Positions 17,441 to 25,971 of a stretch of 64,000 bases of DNA are shown here, one piece after another. Origin of the DNA: Fodinibius salicampi (GTDB taxonomy: Bacteria > Bacteroidota > Rhodothermia > Balneolales > Balneolaceae); assembly GCF_039545095.1 (NCBI RefSeq), contig NZ_BAABRS010000003.1, positions 248,001 to 312,000 of the forward strand, written 5' to 3'. Made by a program: the position numbers and the translations under genes. Under the pieces are notes generated by a model. That model ran no database searches and was not told the DNA's origin. It saw only the letters and a list, made by a program, of their open reading frames with translations. Positions within the stretch are counted from its first letter, which is position 1; each line of letters starts with the position of its first letter.

Positions 17441-17696
17441 ATGGGAGCGATTCGAAACGATGACAATATACCGAATCCCAAGCTGGCCGCTTTGAGCAAT
17501 TTTACCCAGAGCATAGTTGTAAATCGGGGCAGAGAATCAGAAAAATTAGAAAACTTTTTAGACGCCCGCTATGAAGAAGAGCATCTATTAGGGATTATTA
17601 TCCAATTAGAGTTAACAAATCATTAGATCAGAAATACCTCACTATACAAAAAACAAAATAGGTGGAATAACCAACACTCCTGCAGATGAGGTTTAG
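17441..17696 (+). pseudogene. Decayed carboxymuconolactone decarboxylase (AhpD-like) gene, remnant 1
   Basis: A 61-codon open frame (17441-17626) reads GAIRNDDNIPNPKLAALSNF, then TQSIVVNRG, ENFLDARYEEEHLLGIII and a shortened ELTNH. This is the C-terminal half of a CMD-family protein, where intact members continue ALKTISNYTNHI-x-x-TP. The frame stops at TNH; the expected next words ITNTPADEV appear at 17667-17693 in another register, ending in TAG. The N-terminal half with the catalytic C-x-x-C is gone. Internal deletion, insertion and missing start domain mean it is not functional. It is divergent from marR. Confidence 0.7.
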
Positions 17697-17806
17697 CTGA
17701 TTGGTTATTATATTATCTACTTTTGCTCTACGTCGCAGGTTATTTAATTAAGTAATAGTGTATAAAAAATAATGTTTTACACCCTTTTAGTGTGATTTCC
17801 ATCTTC

Positions 17807-19126
17807 TCATAGGTTTACTGTTGTAGAATTAGTGGTTGAGACTTGCTTTTCAGGAACACCAGCCTTGATAAGATTTTCCGGATCATTGCACCATTCATAC
17901 CAGCCGCCGTCGTAAACCGATACATTGGGCCACCCCATCAGCCAGGCGTTCATAAAAGCTTCACTCCCCCGCCAGCCCGTACCGCAATAAAAAGCAACAT
18001 GTTTATCAGGAGTAATCCCGCCCTCTTCCCAGGCCGAGGCAACTTCCTGGTATTCGCGCATTGTATGATCAAAGTTACGATAATTTTCCATATGATAGGC
18101 ATCACTCCCACAGTTGCCAAAAATAGCGCCGGGTATTCGTCCTTTTTTTTCAATATAATGATAGCCGCTGCGATTACCGATAAACTCCTCCCAGCTTCTG
18201 ATACTCACCAGTTCGCCTTTATCCGATGCCAATAACTGCTTTGCCTCTGGCATATCAATCATGTATTCCGGATGGACAGGAATCTCCTTCCCAAAATCCT
18301 CAACGGGGGTCGGTTTATACTCATCAGTTGTCAAATCAAAACCTTCGGTTTCCCAGCTGGTAATACCGCCATTGAGTATTCGAATGTCTTCGACACCGGC
18401 ATATAGCATAATAGCTGCGCAGCGAAGCGCTCCCAGGTGTCCTGCACTTTTTCCGGGAAATTTCTCCTCATTATAAACCGGCGATGAAAAACGTCCGTAG
18501 ATTACAACCGTGGTATCATGGCGAATCCCAAGCTTTAGCAACGTTTCCCGAAGTTCTTCGGGAGAACGTCGATTCCATGTTTCCGGTGACTCCAGGCTGT
18601 TGGTATCCATGGGAATAGCTCCCGGAATATGTCCTTTATGGTAATCCGCTATATGATCGTAATGGGAGTGACAAAGAACGTAATCACCATTAGTGTAATG
18701 GAGAGGTTTTTGTTTGTCAATGAGCATTTTTACCCATTCAGGATACACCAAGTGCTTGAATCGAGGTAACTGATCCAAGGGTAGGTCGGGGTTACCGACC
18801 CACTCTTCGATAAAGGTATTATAGACTCCAACATCTGAATACCCAAGGTCAATCAATCTTTTAGCCATCCCGGCGCTTTGCTCCTCATCATACCCGTACA
18901 CCACAACCGCCTTTTCTTTATTAATATTTTTTTCTTCCAGCACTTCCACCCAATCCATATACTGGGTCCACTGCAGGGGGATACTTTTTGCACCGGGGAT
19001 ATGTCCGCCCCGCTGCTCGTTTTGCAGGGCCCATCCATTATAAGCGGCAATGGGACGAACATCGATTAGGATGATACTGGTTTCTTCAAGCTTTGAAATA
19101 ATTTCTTGAGTAGATAGGGTATTCAT
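17807..19126 (-). CDS. Multi-domain rhodanese sulfurtransferase
   Basis: A 439-residue protein with three rhodanese-like domains (about 1-115, 130-270, 290-425). The ATG at 19126 is chosen because the rhodanese fold starts at once (MNTLSTQEIISKLEE, IILIDVRP); an in-frame ATG at 19204 would add 26 non-conserved residues. Only the last domain has an active-site loop with cysteine (FYCGTGWRGSEA). The first has GYDEEQSAG and the second IYGRFSS, so both look catalytically inactive. It probably transfers sulfane sulfur to a thiophilic acceptor. It lies downstream of the CMD-type gene on the same strand. Confidence 0.88.
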   Translation of the reverse strand: MNTLSTQEIISKLEETSIILIDVRPIAAYNGWALQNEQRGGHIPGAKSIPLQWTQYMDWVEVLEEKNINKEKAVVVYGYDEEQSAGMAKRLIDLGYSDVGVYNTFIEEWVGNPDLPLDQLPRFKHLVYPEWVKMLIDKQKPLHYTNGDYVLCHSHYDHIADYHKGHIPGAIPMDTNSLESPETWNRRSPEELRETLLKLGIRHDTTVVIYGRFSSPVYNEEKFPGKSAGHLGALRCAAIMLYAGVEDIRILNGGITSWETEGFDLTTDEYKPTPVEDFGKEIPVHPEYMIDMPEAKQLLASDKGELVSIRSWEEFIGNRSGYHYIEKKGRIPGAIFGNCGSDAYHMENYRNFDHTMREYQEVASAWEEGGITPDKHVAFYCGTGWRGSEAFMNAWLMGWPNVSVYDGGWYEWCNDPENLIKAGVPEKQVSTTNSTTVNL

Positions 19127-19249
19127 GTTATTTTTTTGATGCCAAATGATAAAGTTAGCGTTTGCAGATTCCACAAGATATCGGGGCGGAGGCCGGGATG
19201 ACACAGAATATGCTATGTTGATTTTGCAATTTTTGGGTACTACCGGTGT

Positions 19250-19477
19250 TCAGGATTGGGATGATCTAAACGGCAGCCGGCCTTCCACTCGAACCGCTGA
19301 TTTATTTCCGTGCGCAGGAATACCACCCGTTTGGTCGAGCATGTGTGCCATATGCATGAGGTTCCAAGTCATAAAGGTGGTATTGCGCTGAGTAAACTCA
19401 TTGTCAAAACCAGGTATAGATGTAATCTCTTTTCCGTTAGAAATATTAATACTTATATCCCTGCACTTCCTTTTCAT
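19250..19477 (-). CDS. Small unrecognised ORF, possibly a gene remnant
   Basis: A 75-codon frame between the peroxidase-related gene and the sulfurtransferase on the same strand, overlapping the former's 3' end by 32 bases. From about residue 17 it reads as plausible protein (IPGFDNEFTQRN, TTFMTWNLMHMAHML, then PAHGNKSAVRVEGRLPF) with balanced codon use. It has no recognised domain and an unusual Met/His cluster. It could be a small gene or the end of a lost one; 19127-19249 holds nothing else. Confidence 0.25.
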   Translation of the reverse strand: MKRKCRDISINISNGKEITSIPGFDNEFTQRNTTFMTWNLMHMAHMLDQTGGIPAHGNKSAVRVEGRLPFRSSQS

Positions 19478-20006
19478 CGGCTTTCACGCCCAAACCAAGT
19501 ACCAACCGGTTTACAAAATTGAAGTAGCTAATCACCAACACTGCATCCAAAATACCCCGGTCGGATAAACCTGTATTTTTGAGTGGTGTGATATATTTTC
19601 TTTCGTCAATGCTATTCGGATTTAGCGTCAAATCTTTTGCCAACTGGCATAGTCGCTTATCTACATTATTTAGATCTACCTTATTGTAGTTTGCTCTCAA
19701 TTGCTCAACACGTTTGCGATCTTTCCAGTAGTGATTGAGAGCTTCTCCATGATGAAGCTGACAGTATTCACAATCGTTCACAGCGGAAACCACGACCGCT
19801 ATCATCTCTCGCTGGGCTCTACTCAATGGCGACTTGCTGAACATAATAGACATATACAAATCTATATGCTTTACGATGGTATCGGGATTCAGGCTTTGTA
19901 TTTTGTGAATCCGTGCCAGTTTCCCCCGCTTTTCTTCTAACTCTTTATAAATTTCTTTGAGATTACCAGTGGCTTCTTCAGGTTCAATAATGTCGATAAA
20001 TGCCAT
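19446..20006 (-). CDS. Peroxidase-related protein, AhpD/CMD-like family
   Basis: A 186-residue all-helical protein of the carboxymuconolactone decarboxylase/AhpD superfamily. The segment REMIAVVVSAVNDCEYCQLH contains the catalytic C-x-x-C (CEYC) and the trailing HHGEAL histidine. It corresponds to the uncharacterised peroxidase-related subfamily of about 180-190 residues, thought to use the thiol pair against peroxides. It is the only intact CMD-type gene here, flanked on both sides by remnants of other CMD genes. Probably first gene of a unit reading toward the sulfurtransferase. Confidence 0.85.
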   Translation of the reverse strand: MAFIDIIEPEEATGNLKEIYKELEEKRGKLARIHKIQSLNPDTIVKHIDLYMSIMFSKSPLSRAQREMIAVVVSAVNDCEYCQLHHGEALNHYWKDRKRVEQLRANYNKVDLNNVDKRLCQLAKDLTLNPNSIDERKYITPLKNTGLSDRGILDAVLVISYFNFVNRLVLGLGVKADEKEVQGYKY

Positions 20007-20339
20007 CCCAGATAGATTTGTAGTTTAATAAATCATTTTTTTGACGTTTAACACTATGGTTATCTTACCTAATATATTTAACAATAGTTTCACGCTCATT
20101 CAAGATGAGACTTTTCTTGTTTCTAAACTGTCCTCATAAGAATGCCGATCTACATAAAGTCTATGCTTTCAACGGATAGTTATATTTGGTACAAATAATT
20201 GGGTATAGAAATATGAATCCGAAGAGGCCTTGAGAATAGCTGGGAAAGGAATTCAATAGGCTATAAGTGCAAAAAACTTACTTCAACAAAAAGGAAGAGA
20301 TAAATCTGCAGACTAATTTTAATGATATGTGACTAAATA
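20007..20339. other. Gene-free AT-rich stretch
   Basis: Besides the promoter-like TATATTTG at 20181-20188 and a closed short frame from 20213, I find no coding potential, repeat or RNA signature. It probably holds the promoter of the peroxidase-related gene and eroded upstream parts of remnant 2. Confidence 0.4.
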
Positions 20340-20492
20340 TCAATCAAGGCGCCCCTGAATACCGGATACAAGAAGCGCCAAGCTTTGGAAATAAATCTCA
20401 TCATCGCCTTGAAAACCATCAGCAACTATACAAATCATATTACTGACACCCCGGTTAATGAGGCTTTTGAGGCAGAAAAGCTTGAGTTTTAA
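20340..20492 (+). pseudogene. Decayed CMD-family gene, C-terminal remnant 2
   Basis: A plus-strand frame not starting with ATG encodes PLNTGYKKRQALEINLIIA, then LKTISNYTNHITDTP and VNEAFEAEKLEF before TAA at 20490-20492. LKTISNYTNHI-x-x-TP is the C-terminus of CMD-family proteins; in-frame stops (TAA at 20334) close the reading upstream. A promoter-like TATATTTG (20181-20188) and an ATG at 20213 stopped after six codons may be remains of the 5' end. It overlaps remnant 1 in family coordinates with different residues, so it derives from a separate paralogue. Confidence 0.65.
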
Positions 20493-20522
20493 ATAATCCT
20501 AAACAGATTATAAAATCATAAT

Positions 20523-20555
20523 AAGGGGTTGACTATAGAAGGAGTCAACCCTTTT
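20523..20555 (-). terminator. Intrinsic terminator of glycogen phosphorylase
   Basis: Arms 20523-20534 and 20543-20554 pair over 12 bases with one G-U, around an eight-base loop. The hairpin begins directly after the glgP stop codon (20562) and is followed on the minus strand by a moderately U-rich tract. On the plus strand the short run TTTT follows, so it might also stop rightward transcription. Confidence 0.7.
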
Positions 20556-20561
20556 ATATTT

Positions 20562-23021
20562 TTACACTTCAACATCCCAAATTCGCTCGCAATAATCGCG
20601 AATAGAACGATCGGAGGAGAAGTGTCCCATATTGGCCACATTTATAATGGCCTTTCTATTCCATTCGAATTCATCTTTATAGCAGGCTTCCACCTCTTCC
20701 TGCTTATCCACATAGCTGCGGAAATCGCCCAGCACCATAAAATAATCCCCGTCACTGAGCAATGCTTTGGTTATTGGGTGAAAAAGGTCGGGCTCGGAAG
20801 GACTAAAATATCCTTCATGTATTTGATCAATAACCTGCTTTAGTTCTTCATCTTCCTCATAAAGTTTACGGGGACTATAACCGCTGTCTCGGTTCTCTTC
20901 AATTTCATCTACCGTCTGACCAAAGATAAAAATATTATCCTCTCCAACCTGCTCGCGGATCTCTACATTGGCGCCATCCAGCGTACCGATAGTGAGCGCT
21001 CCGTTCAGTGCAAATTTCATATTTCCCGTGCCCGAAGCCTCCATACCCGCTGTTGATATCTGTTCGGAAAGATCAGCTGCAGGAATCATTTTCTCTGCTA
21101 ATGACACACTATAATCAGGCAAAAAGAGCACCTTTAGCTTTGATGAAACATCCGGATCGTTATTAATGATTTCTGCTACATTATTTATCAATTTAATATG
21201 CAGTTTTGCCATCGTATAGCCCGGGGCCGCTTTACCAGCAAACAAAAGTGTTCGAGGTTCAATATCGGCATTGGGATTCTCCCTCAATCGGTTATAAAGT
21301 ACGATAGCATGCATTACAGCCATCAACTGACGTTTATACTCGTGAATACGCTTAATTTGTATATCAAAGATAGAGTTCGGATTTACCACATTTCCACTCG
21401 TCCTTTCGATATGATCAGCCAGCCGTTTTTTATTGCGGTACTTAATCTCTTTAAAGGTTTCCTGGAAATCAGCATCCTCAGCAAATTGCTCTACTTCTTT
21501 AAGCTGATCTAAGTGTGTTACCCAATCTTTTCCAATACGATCGGATATAAGATCGGCCAGATCACGGTTGCATTGCCGCAACCATCGGCGAGGAGTAATA
21601 CCATTTGTAACGTTGGTGAATTTCTCTGGAAAGTGTTTAGCAAAATCTTTGAAAATGGTCTTTTTCATCAAATCACTGTGCAGCTCTGATACACCGTTTA
21701 CTTTTTTTGCTCCAACAATACCAAGATTGCCCATCCGTATTCGGGGATTCATTTCATTACTGATGATCCGCATGCGATCTTTCCGGTTCGAATCCCCATT
21801 CGTCATGTGGACAGTATTCAAAAAGCGTCGGTCAATTTCCCGTATAATTTGCGTATGGCGGGGCAGAAGATCCGACATCAGAGAGATAGGCCACTGTTCC
21901 AGTGCCTCAGGCATCAGCGTATGGTTGGTGTAATTCATTGTTTTGGTTACAATATCCCAGGCTGTATCCCACTTTAACTCCTCCTCGTCCATGAGCATAC
22001 GCATCATCTCTGGAATTGCCAGATTGGGGTGCGTATCATTACACTGCACAGCCATCTGCTGTGGTATCTTACGAAAATCATCGAATTTCTTCTTAAATCG
22101 GGCCATGGCGTCCTGCAGAGAGGCGGAAACTAAAAAGAACTCCTGTTTCAGTCGTAGTTCCTGCCCTTTGAATACCTTATCATTAGGATAAAGTACGCGC
22201 GAAATATTTTCTTCCAGCAGATTACTGCGCACCGCCTCAATATATTCCCCCTGATTAAAACTCTTCAGATCAAACCCCTCATCTGAAGAAGCTTTCCACA
22301 GTCTTAGATTATTTACCACATCATTCTGAAATCCCGGGACGGGCGTATCATAGGCAACGGCTGTCACATTGTGCGTATCTACCCAGTCAAAATGCAATCG
22401 GCCGCCTTTATCTTCCGTTGCTTTCACTCTTCCATAGAAAGGAACTTTATAACTTTTTTGGGGTCGTTCTACTCCCCAGGGATAGCCATACTGCAGCCAC
22501 ATATCGGGCTTTTCAATTTGCCAGCCATCTTTAATATCCTGGTCAAAAATGCCATAGTCGTAACGGATACCGTATCCAATAGCCGGCACTCCAAGTGTGG
22601 CCATAGAATCCAGAAAACAAGCCGCCAGACGACCCAGTCCGCCGTTACCGAGACCGGCATCGATTTCGGCTTCGCGCACTTCATCATAGTCGAAGCCTAC
22701 CTCTTCAATAGCTTCGGCCGCAACATCTTGCAGGCCCAAATTAATAAGCATGTTGTCCATTAACCGTCCGATAAGGTACTCCATGGACAGGTAGTATACC
22801 CGCTTGGACTGTTGATCGTAGTATTGCTGCTGAGTGTCTATCCACCGATCGTGCAGGCGGTCCATAACCGCAAGTACCACACTTTTATATTTGTCCCATT
22901 CAGTGGAGGAGTATTGATCCTTGGCCAGAGTATAATGGAGGTGCTGGCGAATATCCTCACGGAAAGAATCAACATCCATTCCGGTTCGGGGATTTAAAGC
23001 TTGCCGTTGATCTGTAGGCAT
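20562..23021 (-). CDS. glgP: Glycogen/alpha-glucan phosphorylase
   Basis: An 819-residue GT35 enzyme releasing glucose-1-phosphate from alpha-1,4-glucans. The ATG at 23021 is chosen because the family's N-terminus follows (DIRQHLHYTLAKDQYSST); an upstream ATG at 23138 would add 39 low-complexity residues. Landmarks: YYLSMEYLIGRLMDNML, GLGNGGLGRLAACFLDS, FQIKRIHEYKRQ-like IQIKRIHEYKRQLM, and the PLP lysine in GTGNMKFALNGALTIGTLDG. Length matches E. coli GlgP. A TATATTTG on the minus strand at 23127-23134 is a possible promoter -7 element. No other glycogen genes are nearby. Confidence 0.96.
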   Translation of the reverse strand: MPTDQRQALNPRTGMDVDSFREDIRQHLHYTLAKDQYSSTEWDKYKSVVLAVMDRLHDRWIDTQQQYYDQQSKRVYYLSMEYLIGRLMDNMLINLGLQDVAAEAIEEVGFDYDEVREAEIDAGLGNGGLGRLAACFLDSMATLGVPAIGYGIRYDYGIFDQDIKDGWQIEKPDMWLQYGYPWGVERPQKSYKVPFYGRVKATEDKGGRLHFDWVDTHNVTAVAYDTPVPGFQNDVVNNLRLWKASSDEGFDLKSFNQGEYIEAVRSNLLEENISRVLYPNDKVFKGQELRLKQEFFLVSASLQDAMARFKKKFDDFRKIPQQMAVQCNDTHPNLAIPEMMRMLMDEEELKWDTAWDIVTKTMNYTNHTLMPEALEQWPISLMSDLLPRHTQIIREIDRRFLNTVHMTNGDSNRKDRMRIISNEMNPRIRMGNLGIVGAKKVNGVSELHSDLMKKTIFKDFAKHFPEKFTNVTNGITPRRWLRQCNRDLADLISDRIGKDWVTHLDQLKEVEQFAEDADFQETFKEIKYRNKKRLADHIERTSGNVVNPNSIFDIQIKRIHEYKRQLMAVMHAIVLYNRLRENPNADIEPRTLLFAGKAAPGYTMAKLHIKLINNVAEIINNDPDVSSKLKVLFLPDYSVSLAEKMIPAADLSEQISTAGMEASGTGNMKFALNGALTIGTLDGANVEIREQVGEDNIFIFGQTVDEIEENRDSGYSPRKLYEEDEELKQVIDQIHEGYFSPSEPDLFHPITKALLSDGDYFMVLGDFRSYVDKQEEVEACYKDEFEWNRKAIINVANMGHFSSDRSIRDYCERIWDVEV

Positions 23022-23134
23022 AAAATTCTTATTGCTGGTTGCTAATTCATTGAAGGGGTAATTAATGATGAAAAAAGGAGAATTAAAAACAGAAAGATAG
23101 GACAAACACAAAAAAGTTGAGGACGACAAATATA

Positions 23135-23434
23135 TCATATTATATGGATATACTTGTCACTCAGTACAAAAGATAAATACGCCCAAAACATCCCTCTTAA
23201 TAGACAGTCAGTTATTATTAGCGCCGTTATTCAGTACTCGTATCCCCGATGTCCCATATAATAAAAAATAACTGAGCCCTGAAGCATTACCTACGTAATT
23301 AATGCTTTAATATGAAACTATTTTACCGTTATTTATAAAAAAGAATAATTTGCACTGAGGCTTCTGAATAATATACCGCCAACTTGCCAACACTTAGATA
23401 GTACGTATCCAAATACTGATTTACTACTACTTTT
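23135..23434. other. Divergent intergenic region glgP / kelch protein
   Basis: No gene is seen. An 8-base inverted repeat AAGCATTA (23282-23289) / TAATGCTT (23300-23307) forms a small hairpin without a U-run. The region presumably carries both divergent promoters. Confidence 0.4.
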
Positions 23435-24964
23435 ATGAACCTGTTCAGAACTACCTGCACATATAGCCTGCTAACAGTATTTATTGCTGTTTTTTTATGG
23501 ATTGGTATATTCTATACTCCTGTCGTGTCAGGACAGGAGCTTCAGCCAACACTCATATCTGATTCAGAAGGCCCCATACATCAACATAATTCATTCTTAT
23601 ATGCTGATATCGATACTCTCAGGCAACAGGTATATCTATTTATAGAGTCGGGTTTATGGAGGTTTAATTTAGAAAATAAACAATGGCAGTTTTTGGATTC
23701 GTTAAAAAACCGTCCGGATGATATCGAGCATTATGAGTTCGGCTTTAACACTCCTAAACAAAAGTTACAGTTATGGTCGCACGGCGTGGGAGAAATGTAC
23801 GATATTTCCCTATCTGATTACTCAATCGAACGCATCGATAACTCACATAATCACAGGAATCAGTTTGGGCACGCTCCGTTCTTTCATAAAAACGGATCTC
23901 TCTTTGCATTTGGGGGATATGGTTATTGGAACTGGAAAAATATCATCACCTTTTACAATGAAAAGATACGTGAATGGAATATTCAGCCGATTCAGCCCTC
24001 GTCCGATCTCCCGGCCCCAAGAAAACCGCTAGCCGTAGCTTACAGTCCTAATGATGATAAATTCTTTCTTCTGGGAGGCAACCATCCGGAAAAGGGTAGA
24101 CAGGATGATCAATACACGAAAATTAACTTAAAATACGATTACTGGACGTTCGATTTCAAGAAGCAGCGTTGGAAACAAATTACTAATTATAACTGGCCAA
24201 ACTTAAATTTTTACGAATCCCAACAATTAATACAGTTCAGTAAAACAAACCAAATTTCAAATACAGCCTTCAGCACTGACAGCCATTACTGGTATCTTCC
24301 CTTCTGGCGTAAAAATCAATCAAAAGATGTTATATACCTCAAACCTCTAAATGTAGAAACCGGTCAGGCTGCAGAACCGATACTGCTCAATTTCGGACTA
24401 AGCAGAGAATTTTTGCCCGTCAATTTTCTGTATAACAATTCCAGGAAACTTCTTTTTGTGGGCCTTGATTACCTTTCGCATACCTCAACCTATCCAATTC
24501 GGATATATGCATTAGATGAAAATCGGGTTTCAAATGCAATAATTCCCCAGAATAATGCACCCAATACCTGGACGTGGATTATTATTGCAATTACACTACT
24601 ATTTATAATACTGGTAATCGGTTATATCTATATCAGAAACCAATCTCATTCAACCATTAAAACAGAAAAGAAATCCGTACTCGAGAGTTTAGACCGCTAT
24701 GAATGGCTGAATGAGTCGGAACAAAAGCTAATTCATTTTCTACAGAGAAGCGATGCCTTTAAACAAACCCACGAGATTGAAGAATTCTTGTGGCCGGATG
24801 TCAATAATTACGACTACAGGCGACGTATGAGGAATGATATTATCAAATCAATAAACAACAAGATGCAGCAACATCTGGATCTGGATGAGCAGCTTATCAT
24901 TAATAAAACCGATCCCAATGACAGGAGGAAGAAGCTATACGGTATTAACCCCGATATTAATTAG
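23435..24964 (+). CDS. Membrane-anchored kelch-like protein with C-terminal winged-helix-like domain
   Basis: A 509-residue protein with four parts. Residues 1-33 are a signal/anchor. About 40-370 form a beta-propeller of kelch-like blades, with repeated ends such as GLWRFNLENKQWQFL, LFAFGGYGYWNWKNIITF, KFFLLGGN and YWTFDFKKQRWKQI. One transmembrane helix is at about 378-401. A cytosolic C-terminal domain (about 418-505) contains EIEEFLWPDVNNYDYRRRM and the wing-like DPNDRRKKLYGI, reminiscent of the DP-x-DRR wing of winged-helix DNA-binding proteins. This suggests a one-component sensor; the DNA-binding role is inferred. No partner gene is evident. Confidence 0.6.
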   Translation: MNLFRTTCTYSLLTVFIAVFLWIGIFYTPVVSGQELQPTLISDSEGPIHQHNSFLYADIDTLRQQVYLFIESGLWRFNLENKQWQFLDSLKNRPDDIEHYEFGFNTPKQKLQLWSHGVGEMYDISLSDYSIERIDNSHNHRNQFGHAPFFHKNGSLFAFGGYGYWNWKNIITFYNEKIREWNIQPIQPSSDLPAPRKPLAVAYSPNDDKFFLLGGNHPEKGRQDDQYTKINLKYDYWTFDFKKQRWKQITNYNWPNLNFYESQQLIQFSKTNQISNTAFSTDSHYWYLPFWRKNQSKDVIYLKPLNVETGQAAEPILLNFGLSREFLPVNFLYNNSRKLLFVGLDYLSHTSTYPIRIYALDENRVSNAIIPQNNAPNTWTWIIIAITLLFIILVIGYIYIRNQSHSTIKTEKKSVLESLDRYEWLNESEQKLIHFLQRSDAFKQTHEIEEFLWPDVNNYDYRRRMRNDIIKSINNKMQQHLDLDEQLIINKTDPNDRRKKLYGINPDIN

Positions 24965-25022
24965 GCTTTTTTCAGTAAAACAGAACACTATTTTAAATGA
25001 TACCCTGTTTATAGTCCGGCAT

Positions 25023-25886
25023 TTATCCCTTGCGATAAATACCGTAATCCGGAGAAAAGCCGGGACGAGTTATATTTGCGGGAAGGTCAAGTTCTAAAAA
25101 TCCTTTATAGGCGTTAGTTGCTACAAAATCCTGCTCAAATATTCCATATACGGCCGAACCGCTGCCTGTCATTGAGGCATAAAGAGCCCCAAATTCATAC
25201 ATCTGGTCTTTCAGGTTCCCCGCTACGTGGATACGTGGAAATACTGCCTGCTCTAAATCATTACTGAGCATATATTGCCATTCATCGATATGAATTTCAG
25301 TTAGTATCTTCTCCAGATCAAATTCCGGATCAGAATTAGACATACAGTTCTGATAAGCCTCGGCCGTACTGCTCTGTTCATTCGGAAAACAGGTAACGAT
25401 CCAATAATTGGGCTGGATATCCAGGGGCTTTATATCATGACCTATGCCCCGGCCGAGGCCTGTCTTTCCCTTGATAAAGAAGGGAATATCCGCTCCAAGA
25501 TCACGGCTCAGGTCTATCATCTCATCTTCGCTTAATCCCAGATCCTCAATTTTATTAAGCATCCGAAGCGTCAGGGCAGCATTACTGCTTCCGCCCCCAA
25601 GCCCCGCGCCAACCGGTATTTTTTTATCAACGCGAATCAGATAATTATGCTCTAATCCTACATAACGATCTAATACTCCTACTGCTTTTGTAATTAAGTT
25701 GCGATCGTCAGTGGGAATATCCTCATCACTAATTTCCAACTTCATTTCCGGCGCCTGCTTGACCTCAAAGCGATCACTCCACTCGATAAAACAGAAACCG
25801 GTTTCAATTTCATGATAGCCGGTGGGTAACCGTTCCAGCACGTGCAGACCCAAATTTATTTTAGCATATGATTCAGCAATCCACAT
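25023..25886 (-). CDS. ispE: 4-diphosphocytidyl-2-C-methyl-D-erythritol kinase
   Basis: A 287-residue GHMP kinase of the MEP isoprenoid pathway, phosphorylating CDP-ME at the 2-hydroxyl. Visible are SYAKINLGLHVLERLPTGYHEI at the N-terminus (in which the Lys/Asn positions line the active site), the ATP loop KIPVGAGLGGGSSNAA, and the third GHMP motif ASMTGSGSAVYGIF. Length is typical. It lies 77 bases upstream of the cca gene's 3' end... that is, cca precedes it on the same strand, separated by a hairpin-forming spacer. Confidence 0.94.
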   Translation of the reverse strand: MWIAESYAKINLGLHVLERLPTGYHEIETGFCFIEWSDRFEVKQAPEMKLEISDEDIPTDDRNLITKAVGVLDRYVGLEHNYLIRVDKKIPVGAGLGGGSSNAALTLRMLNKIEDLGLSEDEMIDLSRDLGADIPFFIKGKTGLGRGIGHDIKPLDIQPNYWIVTCFPNEQSSTAEAYQNCMSNSDPEFDLEKILTEIHIDEWQYMLSNDLEQAVFPRIHVAGNLKDQMYEFGALYASMTGSGSAVYGIFEQDFVATNAYKGFLELDLPANITRPGFSPDYGIYRKG

Positions 25887-25896
25887 GGATAGGTGA

Positions 25897-25971
25897 TTAG
25901 TTAGTTGTTAATAGCTATTCGTTATTGGCATAATCAGCCAAAAATTTAAAATCCCAATAACGATTAACTAA
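25897..25971. repeat. Imperfect inverted repeat between cca and ispE
   Basis: Inner arms CGTTATTGG (25920-25928) and CCAATAACG (25954-25962) and outer arms TTAGTTA (25897-25903) and TAACTAA (25965-25971) form one long interrupted stem that covers the cca stop codon. Its wording (GTTATTGG / CCAATAAC, taken together with 40149-40198) suggests a scattered intergenic repeat type. Confidence 0.4.
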
